The notes below the pieces were generated by a model. That model saw nothing but the letters and a program-made list of their open reading frames with translations, was not told where the DNA came from and made no database searches. The translations under genes were made by a program, and so were the position numbers. DNA of 64,000 nucleotides. Source: Sagittula sp048553715 (lineage in GTDB: Bacteria > Pseudomonadota > Alphaproteobacteria > Rhodobacterales > Rhodobacteraceae). The stretch covers positions 310,001 to 374,000 of the forward strand of contig NZ_JBLZNC010000002.1 of assembly GCF_048553715.1 (NCBI RefSeq). The letters are read 5' to 3'. Shown one piece after another: positions 17,558 through 26,480 of the stretch (its first letter is position 1; each line of letters starts with the position of its first letter).

Positions 17558-18072
17558 CATGCCCGACGGCGACGGAACGGCCTGCGCAGGGTGATCCACA
17601 GATTGCGCAGGAACCACGACAGCACGCCGACTATTCCCCAGCCCGCGACAAAGCCGGTTCCGGCGAATGTCGCCCCCTCGAACGTCGCGGGCACCGCCGG
17701 TTCAAACGCCTCGCGTGCGCGGGACCAGATCTGGCGATCGCCCAGATGTGTGGCAAGCTTGGCGCGCATAAAGGGGCCTGCGTTCTGCAAGGCAGACAGA
17801 TCCTCTGAGAGGTCCTCGAACCGGGTGATGTCGGCCGCCATATTCGCCGCCTGTGTCTTGGCCAGCGGCCCCTCGGCGGCCAGGGCCCCCAGATACAGCG
17901 GCAGCGACAGGCCTGCCGCACTGGCATCCGCCTCGTAGCGGGTGATCTGCCGCGACAGCTCGTCCACCGCGCCGCCCAATCGCTGCATGTACTGTTGTGA
18001 AAACTCGGGGAATTGCGATGCGCCCAGCGCGCCGGTCAACCCGGCCCCCAGTGCCAAGACCCGTGTGATCAT
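17557..18072 (-). CDS. DUF2937 family membrane protein
   Basis: A 171-residue protein with an N-terminal hydrophobic segment (ITRVLALGAGLTGALGAS), a helical region (about 20-120) and a C-terminal transmembrane helix (about 135-157, GTGFVAGWGIVGVLSWFLR). A very basic tail RRPFRRRRA follows. The pattern QFPEFSQQYMQRLGGAVDEL is characteristic of DUF2937, a family of unknown function found next to housekeeping genes in Rhodobacterales. It follows proS on the same strand but is separated from it by a strong terminator, so it probably has its own promoter. Confidence 0.88.
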   Translation of the reverse strand: MITRVLALGAGLTGALGASQFPEFSQQYMQRLGGAVDELSRQITRYEADASAAGLSLPLYLGALAAEGPLAKTQAANMAADITRFEDLSEDLSALQNAGPFMRAKLATHLGDRQIWSRAREAFEPAVPATFEGATFAGTGFVAGWGIVGVLSWFLRNLWITLRRPFRRRRA

Positions 18073-18136
18073 GCCCTGCCCCTTGGTTCGTGATCGCCCT
18101 GTCCCTGACTGCCATGCCGCATCGCAGCTGACAAAG

Positions 18137-18172
18137 AAAAACCGCCGCGCCGGTTCCCCTGCACGGCGGTTT
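18137..18172 (-). terminator. Rho-independent terminator of proS
   Basis: Read on the minus strand, a 12-bp stem (18161-18172 with 18139-18150, one G-U pair) and a 10-nt loop are followed by a T run (AAAA on the plus strand at 18137-18140). It starts 21 bp after the proS stop. Confidence 0.88.
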
Positions 18173-18192
18173 CATCCAAATCACAGGCGCGC

Positions 18193-19539
18193 TTAGCCCT
18201 GCGCGGCCTTGCCGTAGATCTGCGCGATCTTCAGCACCGCCTGTTCGGGCGGCAGCTCCTCGCTTTCGCCGGTGCGGCGGCTGGTCAGCTCGACCACGCC
18301 GTTTTTCAGCCCACGCGGACCCACGGTGATGCGCCACGGCAGACCGATCAGATCCATCGTCGCGAACTTGCCGCCCGCGCGTTCGTTGCGGTCGTCATAC
18401 AGCGGCTCCAGCCCCAGCGCGGTGAGCGAGGCATAAAGCGCCTCGCAGGCGGCGTCGGCCTCTGCGTCGCCTTGCTTGAGGTTCACGATCCCGCAGTGGA
18501 AGGGGGTCACGCCCTCGGGCCAGATGATGCCCTTGTCGTCATGGCTGGCCTCGATGATGGCCCCCAGCAGGCGCGACACGCCGATCCCGTGCGAGCCCAT
18601 GTGCACCGGCACCTGTGCGCCGGTCTGGTCCTGCACCACGGCATTCATCGCCTCGGAGTATTTGGTGCCAAAGTAGAAGATCTGGCCCACTTCGATGCCA
18701 CGTGCGCTGCGCTGACGCTCTGCCGGGACATCCGCCCAGACGGCTTCGTCATGGGTCTCGTCCGTGCGCGCGTAGCGGCTGGTGAATTCCTCCAGCACCG
18801 CCTGACACTGCGCCACATTGTCGAAATCGATCTCGCGGTCTCCGAATTTCAGATCGGTGATCTCGCTGTCATAGAACACCTCGGATTCGCCGGTCTCTGC
18901 CAGCACAAGGAACTCATGCGTGTAGTCGCCGCCGATGGGGCCACCGTCCGCGCGCATCGGGATCGCCTGCAGCCCCATGCGTTCGTAAGTCCGCAGATAG
19001 CTGACCAGATGCCGGTTGTAGGCGTGCAGCGCGTCCTCTTTGGTGAGGTCAAAGTTATAGCCGTCCTTCATATAGAATTCGCGGCCCCGCATCACACCGA
19101 AACGCGGGCGGATCTCGTCGCGGAACTTCCACTGGATCTGGTACAGCGTCAGCGGCAGATCCTTGTAAGACCGCACGTAGGAGCGGAAAATATCGGTCAC
19201 CAGCTCTTCGGCGGTGGGGGTGAACAGCATGTCGCGGTCGTGGCGGTCGGTGATGCGCAGCATTTCCTGACCATAGGCGTCATAACGGCCGCTTTCACGC
19301 CACAGGTCCGCCGCCTGAATGGTCGGCATCTGGATCGGGATGTGACCCGCCTTGGCCTGTTCCTCGTGGATGATGTCCTCGATCTTGCGCAGCACCTTAA
19401 AGCCAAGCGGCAGCCAGGAATAGATCCCTGCGCTGGCCTGTTTGATCATGCCGGCGCGCAGCATGTAGCGGTGCGAGACGATCTGCGCCTCGGCAGGCGT
19501 CTCCTTGAGAACGGGCAGGAAGTAGCGAGACAGGCGCAT
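18193..19539 (-). CDS. proS: Prolyl-tRNA synthetase (short alphaproteobacterial form)
   Basis: A 448-residue class II synthetase that charges tRNA(Pro). Class II motif 1 is near YSWLPLGFKVLRKIE, motif 2 is the FRDEIRPRFGVMRGREFYMKD region, and motif 3 is MGSHGIGVSRLLGA. The C-terminal anticodon-binding domain starts near PFHCGIVNL. It lacks the roughly 180-residue editing insertion of the E. coli enzyme, which is normal for alphaproteobacteria. The ATG follows AGAGG. The gene stands alone, with a terminator downstream. Confidence 0.97.
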   Translation of the reverse strand: MRLSRYFLPVLKETPAEAQIVSHRYMLRAGMIKQASAGIYSWLPLGFKVLRKIEDIIHEEQAKAGHIPIQMPTIQAADLWRESGRYDAYGQEMLRITDRHDRDMLFTPTAEELVTDIFRSYVRSYKDLPLTLYQIQWKFRDEIRPRFGVMRGREFYMKDGYNFDLTKEDALHAYNRHLVSYLRTYERMGLQAIPMRADGGPIGGDYTHEFLVLAETGESEVFYDSEITDLKFGDREIDFDNVAQCQAVLEEFTSRYARTDETHDEAVWADVPAERQRSARGIEVGQIFYFGTKYSEAMNAVVQDQTGAQVPVHMGSHGIGVSRLLGAIIEASHDDKGIIWPEGVTPFHCGIVNLKQGDAEADAACEALYASLTALGLEPLYDDRNERAGGKFATMDLIGLPWRITVGPRGLKNGVVELTSRRTGESEELPPEQAVLKIAQIYGKAAQG

Positions 19540-19690
19540 GGGAACCTCTGGTATATGTTTCCGGCGGTTTTGCGGGATTAGGGCGCGTTTGGCAAGGTGG
19601 GGCGCGTCAGGCCGCTTCGATCAAACGGGGTTCCCAAACGAAGCAAAACAATCCAAAGTTGAGGTGACTTGTTCGGAATTGGATTTTATC

Positions 19691-20572
19691 ATGGCTCGTG
19701 TGTTTTATACTTATGTTTGGGGTAGATCAGCTGGAACTGGTGGCCCCCTAATTTTCACCGACAAAGCCAACAGAACCAAAGCCATGCGGAAAGTTGACGA
19801 AGGGGATTTCGTCTTCGCGGTGGCGAGCAGAAAACCAGCTGATCCAACCGTCGTCATTCCTGAAGACTTGAAGGGCCGCGTTATCAACGCGTGGCAAGTC
19901 AGCAAAACGGCCGCAGATAGTGCAGAATATGGACTAAAAGCAGAGAACTCTTGGGATGCAGACAGCGATGGGAACTATAAATTTCCCTATGCTCTTCAGC
20001 CAATTAGGTACTGGCTCATTCAACCTATGCCGGTCTTTAAGGAGCTAGCCGGGTACAGTACGCAAACCCACACGCAAGAAGCCATATCGACAGTACAGGA
20101 GGTCGAGGGTGTTCTTGCGGAGAGCTTCATGGATCTTCTTCTAACTTCAGCGCGTGAACTTCCAGTCCAGCTTCCCAAGCAAAAGGTTCTGGATGGACGG
20201 ATCAAGCAACTGGCGCAGAAACATCCCTTTGTAAAACAGGGCTACACTGTTCTCCCACCGAAAGCACAATTGAACAGCATCTATGTAGCAACTCTCGGCA
20301 AAGGTGGAAAAAACCTCAAAATCGGTCATTCTGCAGACCCGGCCAAGCGAGTTGCAGACCTCAACAAATACCGACTCAGTTCCGAAAAGCAGTGGATTTT
20401 GACCGTCTCACAACCAATCGGCGATGTCGAAGAAGCCATCGCGATGGAACGTTATCTCGGGCAATTTTTTGCCTCCCATCGCACTGAGCGAAACAACAAT
20501 GAAATTTTCATCAACCTAGACGCCATGGACGTTGCGCTAGAGATCGCCAAGGCGAAAACAACTGTCAGCTAG
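19691..20572 (+). CDS. PUA/EVE-like N-terminus plus GIY-YIG (T5orf172-type) nuclease, AT-rich orphan
   Basis: A 293-residue protein whose DNA is visibly poorer in GC than its neighbours (42 percent in the 60 bases from 19681). The C-terminal part (about 195-280) is a GIY-YIG nuclease of the T5orf172/MUG113 type. It has IYVAT (Tyr198), KIG (210-212), the catalytic Arg220 in DPAKR, Glu253 in AMERYL and EIF (271-273) for the usual EWF, so the active site looks intact. The N-terminal part (about 3-160) has GDFVFAV, GRVINAW and KFPYALQPIRYW strands suggestive of a PUA/EVE-like base-binding fold; that is tentative. It may be a single-gene modification-dependent nuclease (inference). The ATG at 19691 marks where homology-like content starts; the Shine-Dalgarno is weak. 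Confidence 0.72.
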   Translation: MARVFYTYVWGRSAGTGGPLIFTDKANRTKAMRKVDEGDFVFAVASRKPADPTVVIPEDLKGRVINAWQVSKTAADSAEYGLKAENSWDADSDGNYKFPYALQPIRYWLIQPMPVFKELAGYSTQTHTQEAISTVQEVEGVLAESFMDLLLTSARELPVQLPKQKVLDGRIKQLAQKHPFVKQGYTVLPPKAQLNSIYVATLGKGGKNLKIGHSADPAKRVADLNKYRLSSEKQWILTVSQPIGDVEEAIAMERYLGQFFASHRTERNNNEIFINLDAMDVALEIAKAKTTVS

Positions 20573-20664
20573 AGCATCTAACGAATGCTATGCGCGAAGC
20601 TTGACGCCCTCTTGCATCGGAATGCGGCACGGGCGAAACAGGGGCAACATCAGGAGCGCGCGCC

Positions 20665-21741
20665 ATGGCTTTGCCGGTCAGAGAACAACTGAAATACTGG
20701 GGGATCGCCTTTGTGGTCCTGTCCGTCGTGCTGTGGTTTCTGGGCGATGTTCTGCTGCCGTTCGTGTTGGGCAGCGCGATTGCCTATGCCTTTGACCCCG
20801 TGGCCGACAAGCTGGAGGCCTGGGGGCTGAGCCGTGCTGCCGCGACGGCCGTGATCACCGTGTCCTGCATCGTGATCTTTATCGTGATCCTGCTGCCTGC
20901 GGGCAAGCTGATGATCGACCAGCTCACACAGCTCTTTGCCATCGCGCCCGACCTGTTCAACGATCTGCGCAGCTTTCTGACCGAACGCTTCCCCACCTTG
21001 ATGAGCGAGGGCGGCGCCCTGCATTCGGCGCTCGCCTCCATCGGGGATACGATCAAACAAAAGGGCGGCACTGTGGTGGAGACGGCGCTGACCTCTGTCG
21101 GGTCGCTGCTCAACGTGCTGATGCTGTTTTTGATCGTTCCGGTTGTGACCGTCTACATGCTGCTCGACTGGGACAAGATGACGGCCAAGGTCGACGATCT
21201 GGTGCCGCTGGATCACAAGGGCACCATCCGCCATCTCGCCCGCGAGATCGACAAGACGCTGGCGGGCTTTATCCGTGGCATGGGGTCAGTGATGGTCATT
21301 CTGGGCACCTATTATGCGGTGCTGCTTTGGGCGGTTGGCCTGCAATTCGGTCTGGTGGTCGGGGTGATCGCGGGGCTGCTGACCTTTATTCCTTACGTCG
21401 GTGCGATTGTGGGCGGCGGTCTGGCCATCGGTCTGGCGCTGTTCCAGTTCTGGGGCGAGTGGTGGTGGATCGTTGCGGTCTGGGCCATCTTCCAATCCGG
21501 CCAGTTCATCGAGGGCAACATCATCACACCCCGTCTGGTGGGCGATTCCGTGGGGCTGCATCCGGTCTGGCTGCTGCTGAGCCTGTCGGTCTTTGGCGCC
21601 TTGTTCGGCTTTATCGGGCTGCTGGTGGCGGTGCCTGTTGCCGCGGCCTTAGGCGTCATCGTGCGCTTCCTCGGGCAGCAGTACAAAAGCTCGAAACTGT
21701 ACCTGGGCTATGCCGGTCAAAGGGCGCCGGGCGATCAATGA
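20665..21741 (+). CDS. AI-2E family transporter (PerM/TqsA type)
   Basis: A 358-residue multi-pass membrane protein of the AI-2E/PerM family. There is an N-terminal pair of helices (about 10-75) and a large soluble loop containing the amphipathic stretch around residues 80-145. A cluster of C-terminal helices follows, with VGLQFGLVVGVIAGLLTFIPYVG and FIEGNIITPRLVGDSVGLHP, the signature of the family. The substrate is uncertain: members move autoinducer-2, act as Na+/H+ antiporters, or are uncharacterised. CAGGAG precedes the ATG. Its stop overlaps the hdaA start (ATGA). Confidence 0.93.
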   Translation: MALPVREQLKYWGIAFVVLSVVLWFLGDVLLPFVLGSAIAYAFDPVADKLEAWGLSRAAATAVITVSCIVIFIVILLPAGKLMIDQLTQLFAIAPDLFNDLRSFLTERFPTLMSEGGALHSALASIGDTIKQKGGTVVETALTSVGSLLNVLMLFLIVPVVTVYMLLDWDKMTAKVDDLVPLDHKGTIRHLAREIDKTLAGFIRGMGSVMVILGTYYAVLLWAVGLQFGLVVGVIAGLLTFIPYVGAIVGGGLAIGLALFQFWGEWWWIVAVWAIFQSGQFIEGNIITPRLVGDSVGLHPVWLLLSLSVFGALFGFIGLLVAVPVAAALGVIVRFLGQQYKSSKLYLGYAGQRAPGDQ

Positions 21742-22418
21742 GCACACCGCAGCAGTTGCCGCTGCCCCTGCCCGCCCGCGAGGCGCTGGGGCGCGAGGAA
21801 TTCTTTGTCAGTGAGGCCAACGCAATTGCGGTGGCGCTGGTCGAAGGCTGGGAAAACTGGCCGGCGCGCAAGATGGTGCTGTGTGGGCCACCGGGGTCCG
21901 GCAAGACGCATCTGGCGCATGTCTGGGCGCGACTGGCGCGGGCGCGGTTGATCTCGGCGGAACACCTGCCGGGCGCGCAGATCCCTGAGCTCGCCAATGG
22001 CGCGGTCTGTGTGGAGGACATCGAAGCCATAGCAGGCAACCGCCCCGCCGAAGAGGCGCTGTTCCATTTACACAATCTGGCCTTGGCACAAGGCCACGCG
22101 TTGCTGTTGACCTCGCAGCGGGAGCCTGCGCATTGGCCGCTTGAGGTGGCCGATCTCAAAAGCCGTGTTATGGGGGCGCAGGTGGCCCGCCTGTCCGAAC
22201 CCGATGACGCGCTGCTGACCGCGCTTCTGGTCAAGCTGTTCTCGGACCGGCAAATCCTGCCCGCGCCGGATGTTCTGGCCTATCTCGCCCGACATATGCC
22301 GCGCAACTATGCCACGGCGCGCCGTGTGGTAACCGCGCTGGATGCGGCATCACTGGCCCACCAACGCAAAGTGACGCGCAACATGGCAGCGAGCGTGCTG
22401 TCGACCCTTGCGCCCTAG
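21738..22418 (+). CDS. hdaA: HdaA-type DnaA regulatory inactivator homologue
   Basis: A 226-residue DnaA-like AAA+ protein without the DnaA DNA-binding domain. It starts with a QLPLPLPAREALGREEFFV clamp-binding-type N-terminus. The Walker A motif GPPGSGKTH (Lys56) is followed by a Walker B equivalent AVCVEDIEA, LLTSQREPAHWPL and a sensor II-like RNYATARRVV. In Caulobacter HdaA works with the sliding clamp to trigger ATP hydrolysis on DnaA and limit re-initiation. The position between an AI-2E transporter gene and ppk1 is common in Rhodobacterales (recalled). The usual acidic Walker B reads ED rather than DD. Confidence 0.88.
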   Translation: MSTPQQLPLPLPAREALGREEFFVSEANAIAVALVEGWENWPARKMVLCGPPGSGKTHLAHVWARLARARLISAEHLPGAQIPELANGAVCVEDIEAIAGNRPAEEALFHLHNLALAQGHALLLTSQREPAHWPLEVADLKSRVMGAQVARLSEPDDALLTALLVKLFSDRQILPAPDVLAYLARHMPRNYATARRVVTALDAASLAHQRKVTRNMAASVLSTLAP

Positions 22419-22537
22419 CGCTCCGGGCGGCCCCCGCTTGAGCCTGCCGTGCAAATCGTTACCAATACGAGGCAGCCTCCGCCCCTACGACGGAAACTGT
22501 CATTAAGCCGTCGCATTCTCAAAGGCATAAGCCCCCT

Positions 22538-24712
22538 ATGACCCAAGCTGATTTTCTCAAAAGCCCGCTGCCACCCGCTCAGGAATTCCCGGATCTCAAC
22601 CTGTCCGGACCGGGGCGCTTCTACAACCGCGAGCTGAGCTGGCTGGGGTTCAACTGGCGCGTTCTGGAAGAGGCGGAAAACCCCCGCGTACCGTTGCTGG
22701 AGCGGGTGCGGTTTTTGTCGATCTCGGCGGCCAATCTGGATGAATTCTACACCGTGCGCGTGGCAGGCCTGCGCGAGCTGGCCCATGCGGGCAACCACAC
22801 CCCCGCCGCCGATGGGCTGACCCCGGCAGAGCAATTGGTGCTGATCGACGAGGATGCCCGCCGCCTGATGGCCGAACAGCAGCGCGTCTTGGGCGTCCTA
22901 AAGGACCAGCTTGCCGCCGAGGGCATCCACGTCGTCACCCGCAAAGAGCTGACCGAGGCCGACCGCAGCCATCTTAACGAGGCCTACCTCAATCAGGTCT
23001 TTCCCGTGCTGTCGCCGCTGGCGATTGATCCGGCGCACCCTTTCCCGTTCATCGCCAATATGGGCTACTGTCTGGCGCTGCAACTGGAGCGCAACCGCGA
23101 CAAACGCCCCCTACAGGCGTTGCTGCCGATCCCCGCACAGATCGACCGCTTTATGACGCTGCCGTCCGAGGCGGGCACCCACCGGTTCATCCTGCTCGAA
23201 GATGTGGTCTTGCTGCATATCGATTCGCTCTTCCCCGGGTACAAGGAAAAGGACCACTTCGGCTTTCGCGTGCTGCGCGACAGCGATCTCGAGGTCGAGG
23301 AAGAGGCCGAAGATCTGGTCCGCGAATTCGAGGTCGCGCTAAAACGCCGCCGCCGTGGCGAGGTGGTGCGTCTGACCGTCAGCACCGGCGCGCCCAAAGG
23401 GCTGCGCGAGATCGTCATGCGTGAACTGCACGTCACCCCCGACGAGGTGATCGAACTCGACGGTATGGTGGGCGTGGCTGCGACCAAGGAGCTGGTGCTC
23501 GACGCGCGCCCCGATCTGCTGTGGCCCACCTTTACCCCGCGCGTGCCGGAACGGGTGCAGGATCACGACGGCAACATGTTCGACGCGATCAAGCAAAAGG
23601 ACATGCTGCTGCACCACCCCTACGAGACATTCGATATGGTGGTGCGGTTTCTGGCGCAGGCGGCGCAGGACCCCAACGTGGTGGCGATCAAACAGACGCT
23701 CTATCGTACGTCGCGGAACTCTCCGATTGTCGAGGCGCTGTGCGAGGCGGCAGAGGACGGCAAATCCGTCACCGCTCTGGTCGAGCTGAAGGCGCGTTTC
23801 GACGAGGCCGCCAACATCCGCCAGTCGCGCAGGCTGGAACGGTCGGGGGCCCATGTGGTCTATGGCTTTCTGGATTGGAAAACCCACGCCAAGATCAGCC
23901 AGGTGGTGCGCCGCGAGGGCAACAAGCTGGTCACCTACACCCATTGGGGCACCGGGAACTACCACCCGATTACGGCCAAGATCTATACCGATCTGTCGTT
24001 CTTTACCTGTGATGCCGCACTGGGGCGGGATGCGGCGAAGCTGTTCAACTACCTGTCGGGCTACGCCATGCCGGAAGGTCTGGAAAATCTCTATATCGCG
24101 CCGCATTCGCTGAAATCCGGCATGATCGAGATGATCGAGAAAGAGATCGAACACGCCAAGTCAGGCAAACCGGCGCAGATCTGGATCAAGATGAACTCGC
24201 TGATCGAACCGGACATGATTGACGCGCTGTATCGGGCCAGCCAGGGCGGCGTGCAGGTGGACTGTGTGATCCGCGGCATCTGCGGCTTGCGCCCCGGCAT
24301 CAAAGGTCTGTCGGAGAACATCCGCGTCAAAAGCATCGTGGGCCGGTTTCTGGAACATTCCCGCATCGCATGTTTCGGCAACGGACATGGCCTGCCACAT
24401 GCGAAATCGCGGGTCTTTATTTCCTCGGCCGACTGGATGGGGCGCAACCTGAACCGTCGCGTCGAAACCGGCGTGGAGATCATGAACGCTACGGTGAAGG
24501 CTCAGATCGTGTCGCAGATCATGGCGGCCAATCTGGCAGATACGGCGCAAAGCTGGGTCATGGAACCCTCGGGGCAGTTTGTGCGCCATCAGGTGCCCGC
24601 GGGCCAGTTCGCGTTTAACTGCCACCGTTTCTTTATGGAAAACCCGTCGCTGTCGGGGCGCGGCTCTGCCGGGGCCAAGGACGTGCCCAAGCTGACCCAT
24701 ACGGACGACTAA
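22538..24712 (+). CDS. ppk1: Polyphosphate kinase 1
   Basis: A 724-residue PPK1 that polymerises the gamma phosphate of ATP into polyphosphate. It opens with FYNRELSWLGFNWRVLEEA (N domain) and has an H domain around FPFIANMGYCLAL. The catalytic C1 domain shows ALVELKARFDEAANI and YTHWGTGNYHP with the phospho-accepting histidine. The C2 domain contains RRVETGVEIM. Length and motifs are complete. A hairpin follows the stop, then two flagellin genes intervene before ppx, which in related genomes usually follows ppk1 directly (recalled). Confidence 0.97.
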   Translation: MTQADFLKSPLPPAQEFPDLNLSGPGRFYNRELSWLGFNWRVLEEAENPRVPLLERVRFLSISAANLDEFYTVRVAGLRELAHAGNHTPAADGLTPAEQLVLIDEDARRLMAEQQRVLGVLKDQLAAEGIHVVTRKELTEADRSHLNEAYLNQVFPVLSPLAIDPAHPFPFIANMGYCLALQLERNRDKRPLQALLPIPAQIDRFMTLPSEAGTHRFILLEDVVLLHIDSLFPGYKEKDHFGFRVLRDSDLEVEEEAEDLVREFEVALKRRRRGEVVRLTVSTGAPKGLREIVMRELHVTPDEVIELDGMVGVAATKELVLDARPDLLWPTFTPRVPERVQDHDGNMFDAIKQKDMLLHHPYETFDMVVRFLAQAAQDPNVVAIKQTLYRTSRNSPIVEALCEAAEDGKSVTALVELKARFDEAANIRQSRRLERSGAHVVYGFLDWKTHAKISQVVRREGNKLVTYTHWGTGNYHPITAKIYTDLSFFTCDAALGRDAAKLFNYLSGYAMPEGLENLYIAPHSLKSGMIEMIEKEIEHAKSGKPAQIWIKMNSLIEPDMIDALYRASQGGVQVDCVIRGICGLRPGIKGLSENIRVKSIVGRFLEHSRIACFGNGHGLPHAKSRVFISSADWMGRNLNRRVETGVEIMNATVKAQIVSQIMAANLADTAQSWVMEPSGQFVRHQVPAGQFAFNCHRFFMENPSLSGRGSAGAKDVPKLTHTDD

Positions 24713-24742
24713 TCTCTCTCCGAGATTATTACGTTAGATCAA

Positions 24743-24774
24743 GGCGGTATCCCAACAGGGTTACCGCCCCTTTT
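24743..24774 (+). terminator. Probable terminator of ppk1
   Basis: Stem GGCGGTA/TACCGCC extended, after a T-T mismatch, by CCC/GGG around an AACA loop (24743-24768), followed by a TTTT tract. It lies 30 bp after the ppk1 stop, so the flagellin genes are probably transcribed separately. The rest of the 301-bp gap 24713-25013 is the flagellin leader and promoter region; I could not recognise a flagellar sigma-factor promoter in it. Confidence 0.7.
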
Positions 24775-24955
24775 ACATCTGCGGCACGGGTGTGGCCCCC
24801 TGCCCCAATGGTGCCGTGAAATGACCTCTGAGGGGCCGCAAATCGTTAAATGGAGATTAATGGCTGGGGTGCAATTTCCCTCCTGCACACACCAGTGGCG
24901 CGGACGGGTTGAAGCCCAACACGGTCCGCAACGTCAGAAAGACGGTTCTGAAACG

Positions 24956-24992
24956 CCGGATGACAATCCGGCCCCCCGGGCGCAAAGGCGCC
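24956..24992 (+). promoter_or_regulatory. Two hairpins in the leader of flagellin gene 1
   Basis: A 6-bp hairpin CCGGAT/ATCCGG with a GACA loop (24956-24971) is followed by a 5-bp hairpin GGCGC/GCGCC with an AAAG loop (24979-24992). The second ends exactly 21 bases before the ATG. The same element occurs at the same distance in front of the second flagellin gene. In Caulobacter the flagellin leader RNA is the target of the FlbT/FlaF system (family knowledge), so a role in translational control is plausible. Confidence 0.5.
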
Positions 24993-25013
24993 AAGAACCG
25001 AAAGGCGAAACTC

Positions 25014-26252
25014 ATGTCGAGTATTCTTACCAACAACGGGGCCACAGCTGCCCTCCAGACCCTGAAGAACATCAACCGCGCGATGGGCAACGTTCAGGAA
25101 CAGATCTCCACCGGCAAGCGCGTGAACTCCTCCAAGGACAACGCAGCGGTCTGGGCGATCTCCAAATCCATGGAATCCGATGTTGCAGGCTTCAAGAAGG
25201 TCTCTGAATCCCTGTCGCTCGGCCAGGCCACCGTGTCCGTGGCCCGTCAGGGTGCGGAAACCGTTGCCGACCTGCTGACCGAAGTGAAAGAAAAGATCGT
25301 CTCCGCTCAGGAAGAGAACGTCGACCGCGAGAAGATCCAGACAGATATTGCCGCCCTGCGCGACCAGATTGGCGCCGTTGTGAACGCATCGCAGTTCAAC
25401 GGCCAGTATATGCTGCAGAACACCGGCACCGAAGAAAACAGCGGCGGTATCAACGTTCTTGCCTCCATCGACCGTTCGTTTGACGGCGTGACCTCGACCG
25501 ATATCCGCGTCTCCAAGGAAGACCTGACCACCACCGCAGCAGCGGCAGGATCCGTCAGCGTCGATGCAAGCCTTGGCAACACGGTTGTGGCGGGCGAAAC
25601 CAATGACATCGCCACCTTCGTCGAAGACACCGCAGGCGGTCTGGCAACCGGGAACACCTACCAGTTCACCTCCGGCGGCAACCTTGGTCTGTCGGCAGAC
25701 GTGGCCTATGTTGCGCGCGAAGGCGACACGTTGGATGATGTCACCTCCGGTCTGGTCATGAAGCTGAACGCACAGGCCATCGAAGACGGAATCGACGTGA
25801 CCTTCAAACAAGGTGACACAACCGGCACCATCGCCATGACCAACAACACCGCAGCAGACATCGCTGTGGCCGGTGGTGAATTCCAGCAATCCGCGCTGGA
25901 CGGGTCCGAGAATGACGGCACCATCGGTGGCCGCCTCGAGGTTCTGGCCGATATCGACGTCTCCACCCAGGATGGCGCTGACGCCGCTCTGGCAGTGATT
26001 GACGGTCTGATCGACGTGGCCATCGACTCTGCCGCGGCCTTCGGTTCCTCTGAAATGCGTCTGGAAACCCAGTCCGACTTTGTGTCCGGCCTGACCGACG
26101 CACTGACCTCCGGCATTGGCACATTGGTCGATGCTGATATGGAAGAAACCTCTGCACGACTGCAGGCACTGCAAGTCCAGCAACAGCTGGGCATTCAGGC
26201 GATGTCTATCGCCAACAGCGCGCCGCAGACCCTGCTGAGCCTCTTCCGCTAA
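25014..26252 (+). CDS. Flagellin 1
   Basis: A 412-residue flagellin, the filament subunit secreted through the flagellar type III system. The conserved D0/D1 N-terminus (about 1-165) starts MSSILTNNGATAALQTL and contains STGKRVNSSKDNAAVWAISKSM. The matching C-terminal D1/D0 (about 325-412) ends MSIANSAPQTLLSLFR, the alphaproteobacterial terminus. The central surface domain (about 165-320) is acidic and rich in Thr/Gly/Asp. It has no signal peptide, as expected. The start at 25014 follows AAAGGCG. It is paralogous to the next gene, with near-identical segments in both terminal domains. Confidence 0.96.
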   Translation: MSSILTNNGATAALQTLKNINRAMGNVQEQISTGKRVNSSKDNAAVWAISKSMESDVAGFKKVSESLSLGQATVSVARQGAETVADLLTEVKEKIVSAQEENVDREKIQTDIAALRDQIGAVVNASQFNGQYMLQNTGTEENSGGINVLASIDRSFDGVTSTDIRVSKEDLTTTAAAAGSVSVDASLGNTVVAGETNDIATFVEDTAGGLATGNTYQFTSGGNLGLSADVAYVAREGDTLDDVTSGLVMKLNAQAIEDGIDVTFKQGDTTGTIAMTNNTAADIAVAGGEFQQSALDGSENDGTIGGRLEVLADIDVSTQDGADAALAVIDGLIDVAIDSAAAFGSSEMRLETQSDFVSGLTDALTSGIGTLVDADMEETSARLQALQVQQQLGIQAMSIANSAPQTLLSLFR

Positions 26253-26446
26253 CGAGATAAAGCGCCCCGAGGGCGCGCGCCGGATGCGTGAAAAACTCCG
26301 CAACCGGCGCAGACCTCGGGGAGCTTTCTTCGCCCCTAAGGGACGAAGAGATATCCGCCCCAAAAGACGGGCGGTTCGCAGGCCACACCCGTGGATCTGC
26401 ACGTGTCAGAAGGCGCTTTCGAAGCCGTACATGCGGCAAAACCCCC

Positions 26447-26459
26447 GGCGTAAAACGCC
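26447..26459 (+). promoter_or_regulatory. Leader hairpin of flagellin gene 2
   Basis: A 5-bp hairpin GGCGT/ACGCC with an AAA loop ends 21 bases before the ATG of flagellin 2, the same spacing as its counterpart upstream of flagellin 1. The 228-bp interval 26253-26480 also holds GCGCCC/GGGCGC at 26262-26276 (possible weak terminator of flagellin 1, no T run) and a CCGCCC/GGGCGG hairpin further down. No clear promoter was recognised. Confidence 0.5.
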
Positions 26460-26480
26460 AAACAAATGGAAGCGAACAAA

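Noticed and set aside
20573..20589. AGCAT/ATGCT inverted repeat right after the GIY-YIG gene, considered as an insertion boundary or terminator.
   Set aside because: Only five base pairs with a seven-base loop, no matching copy on the left side and no T run.
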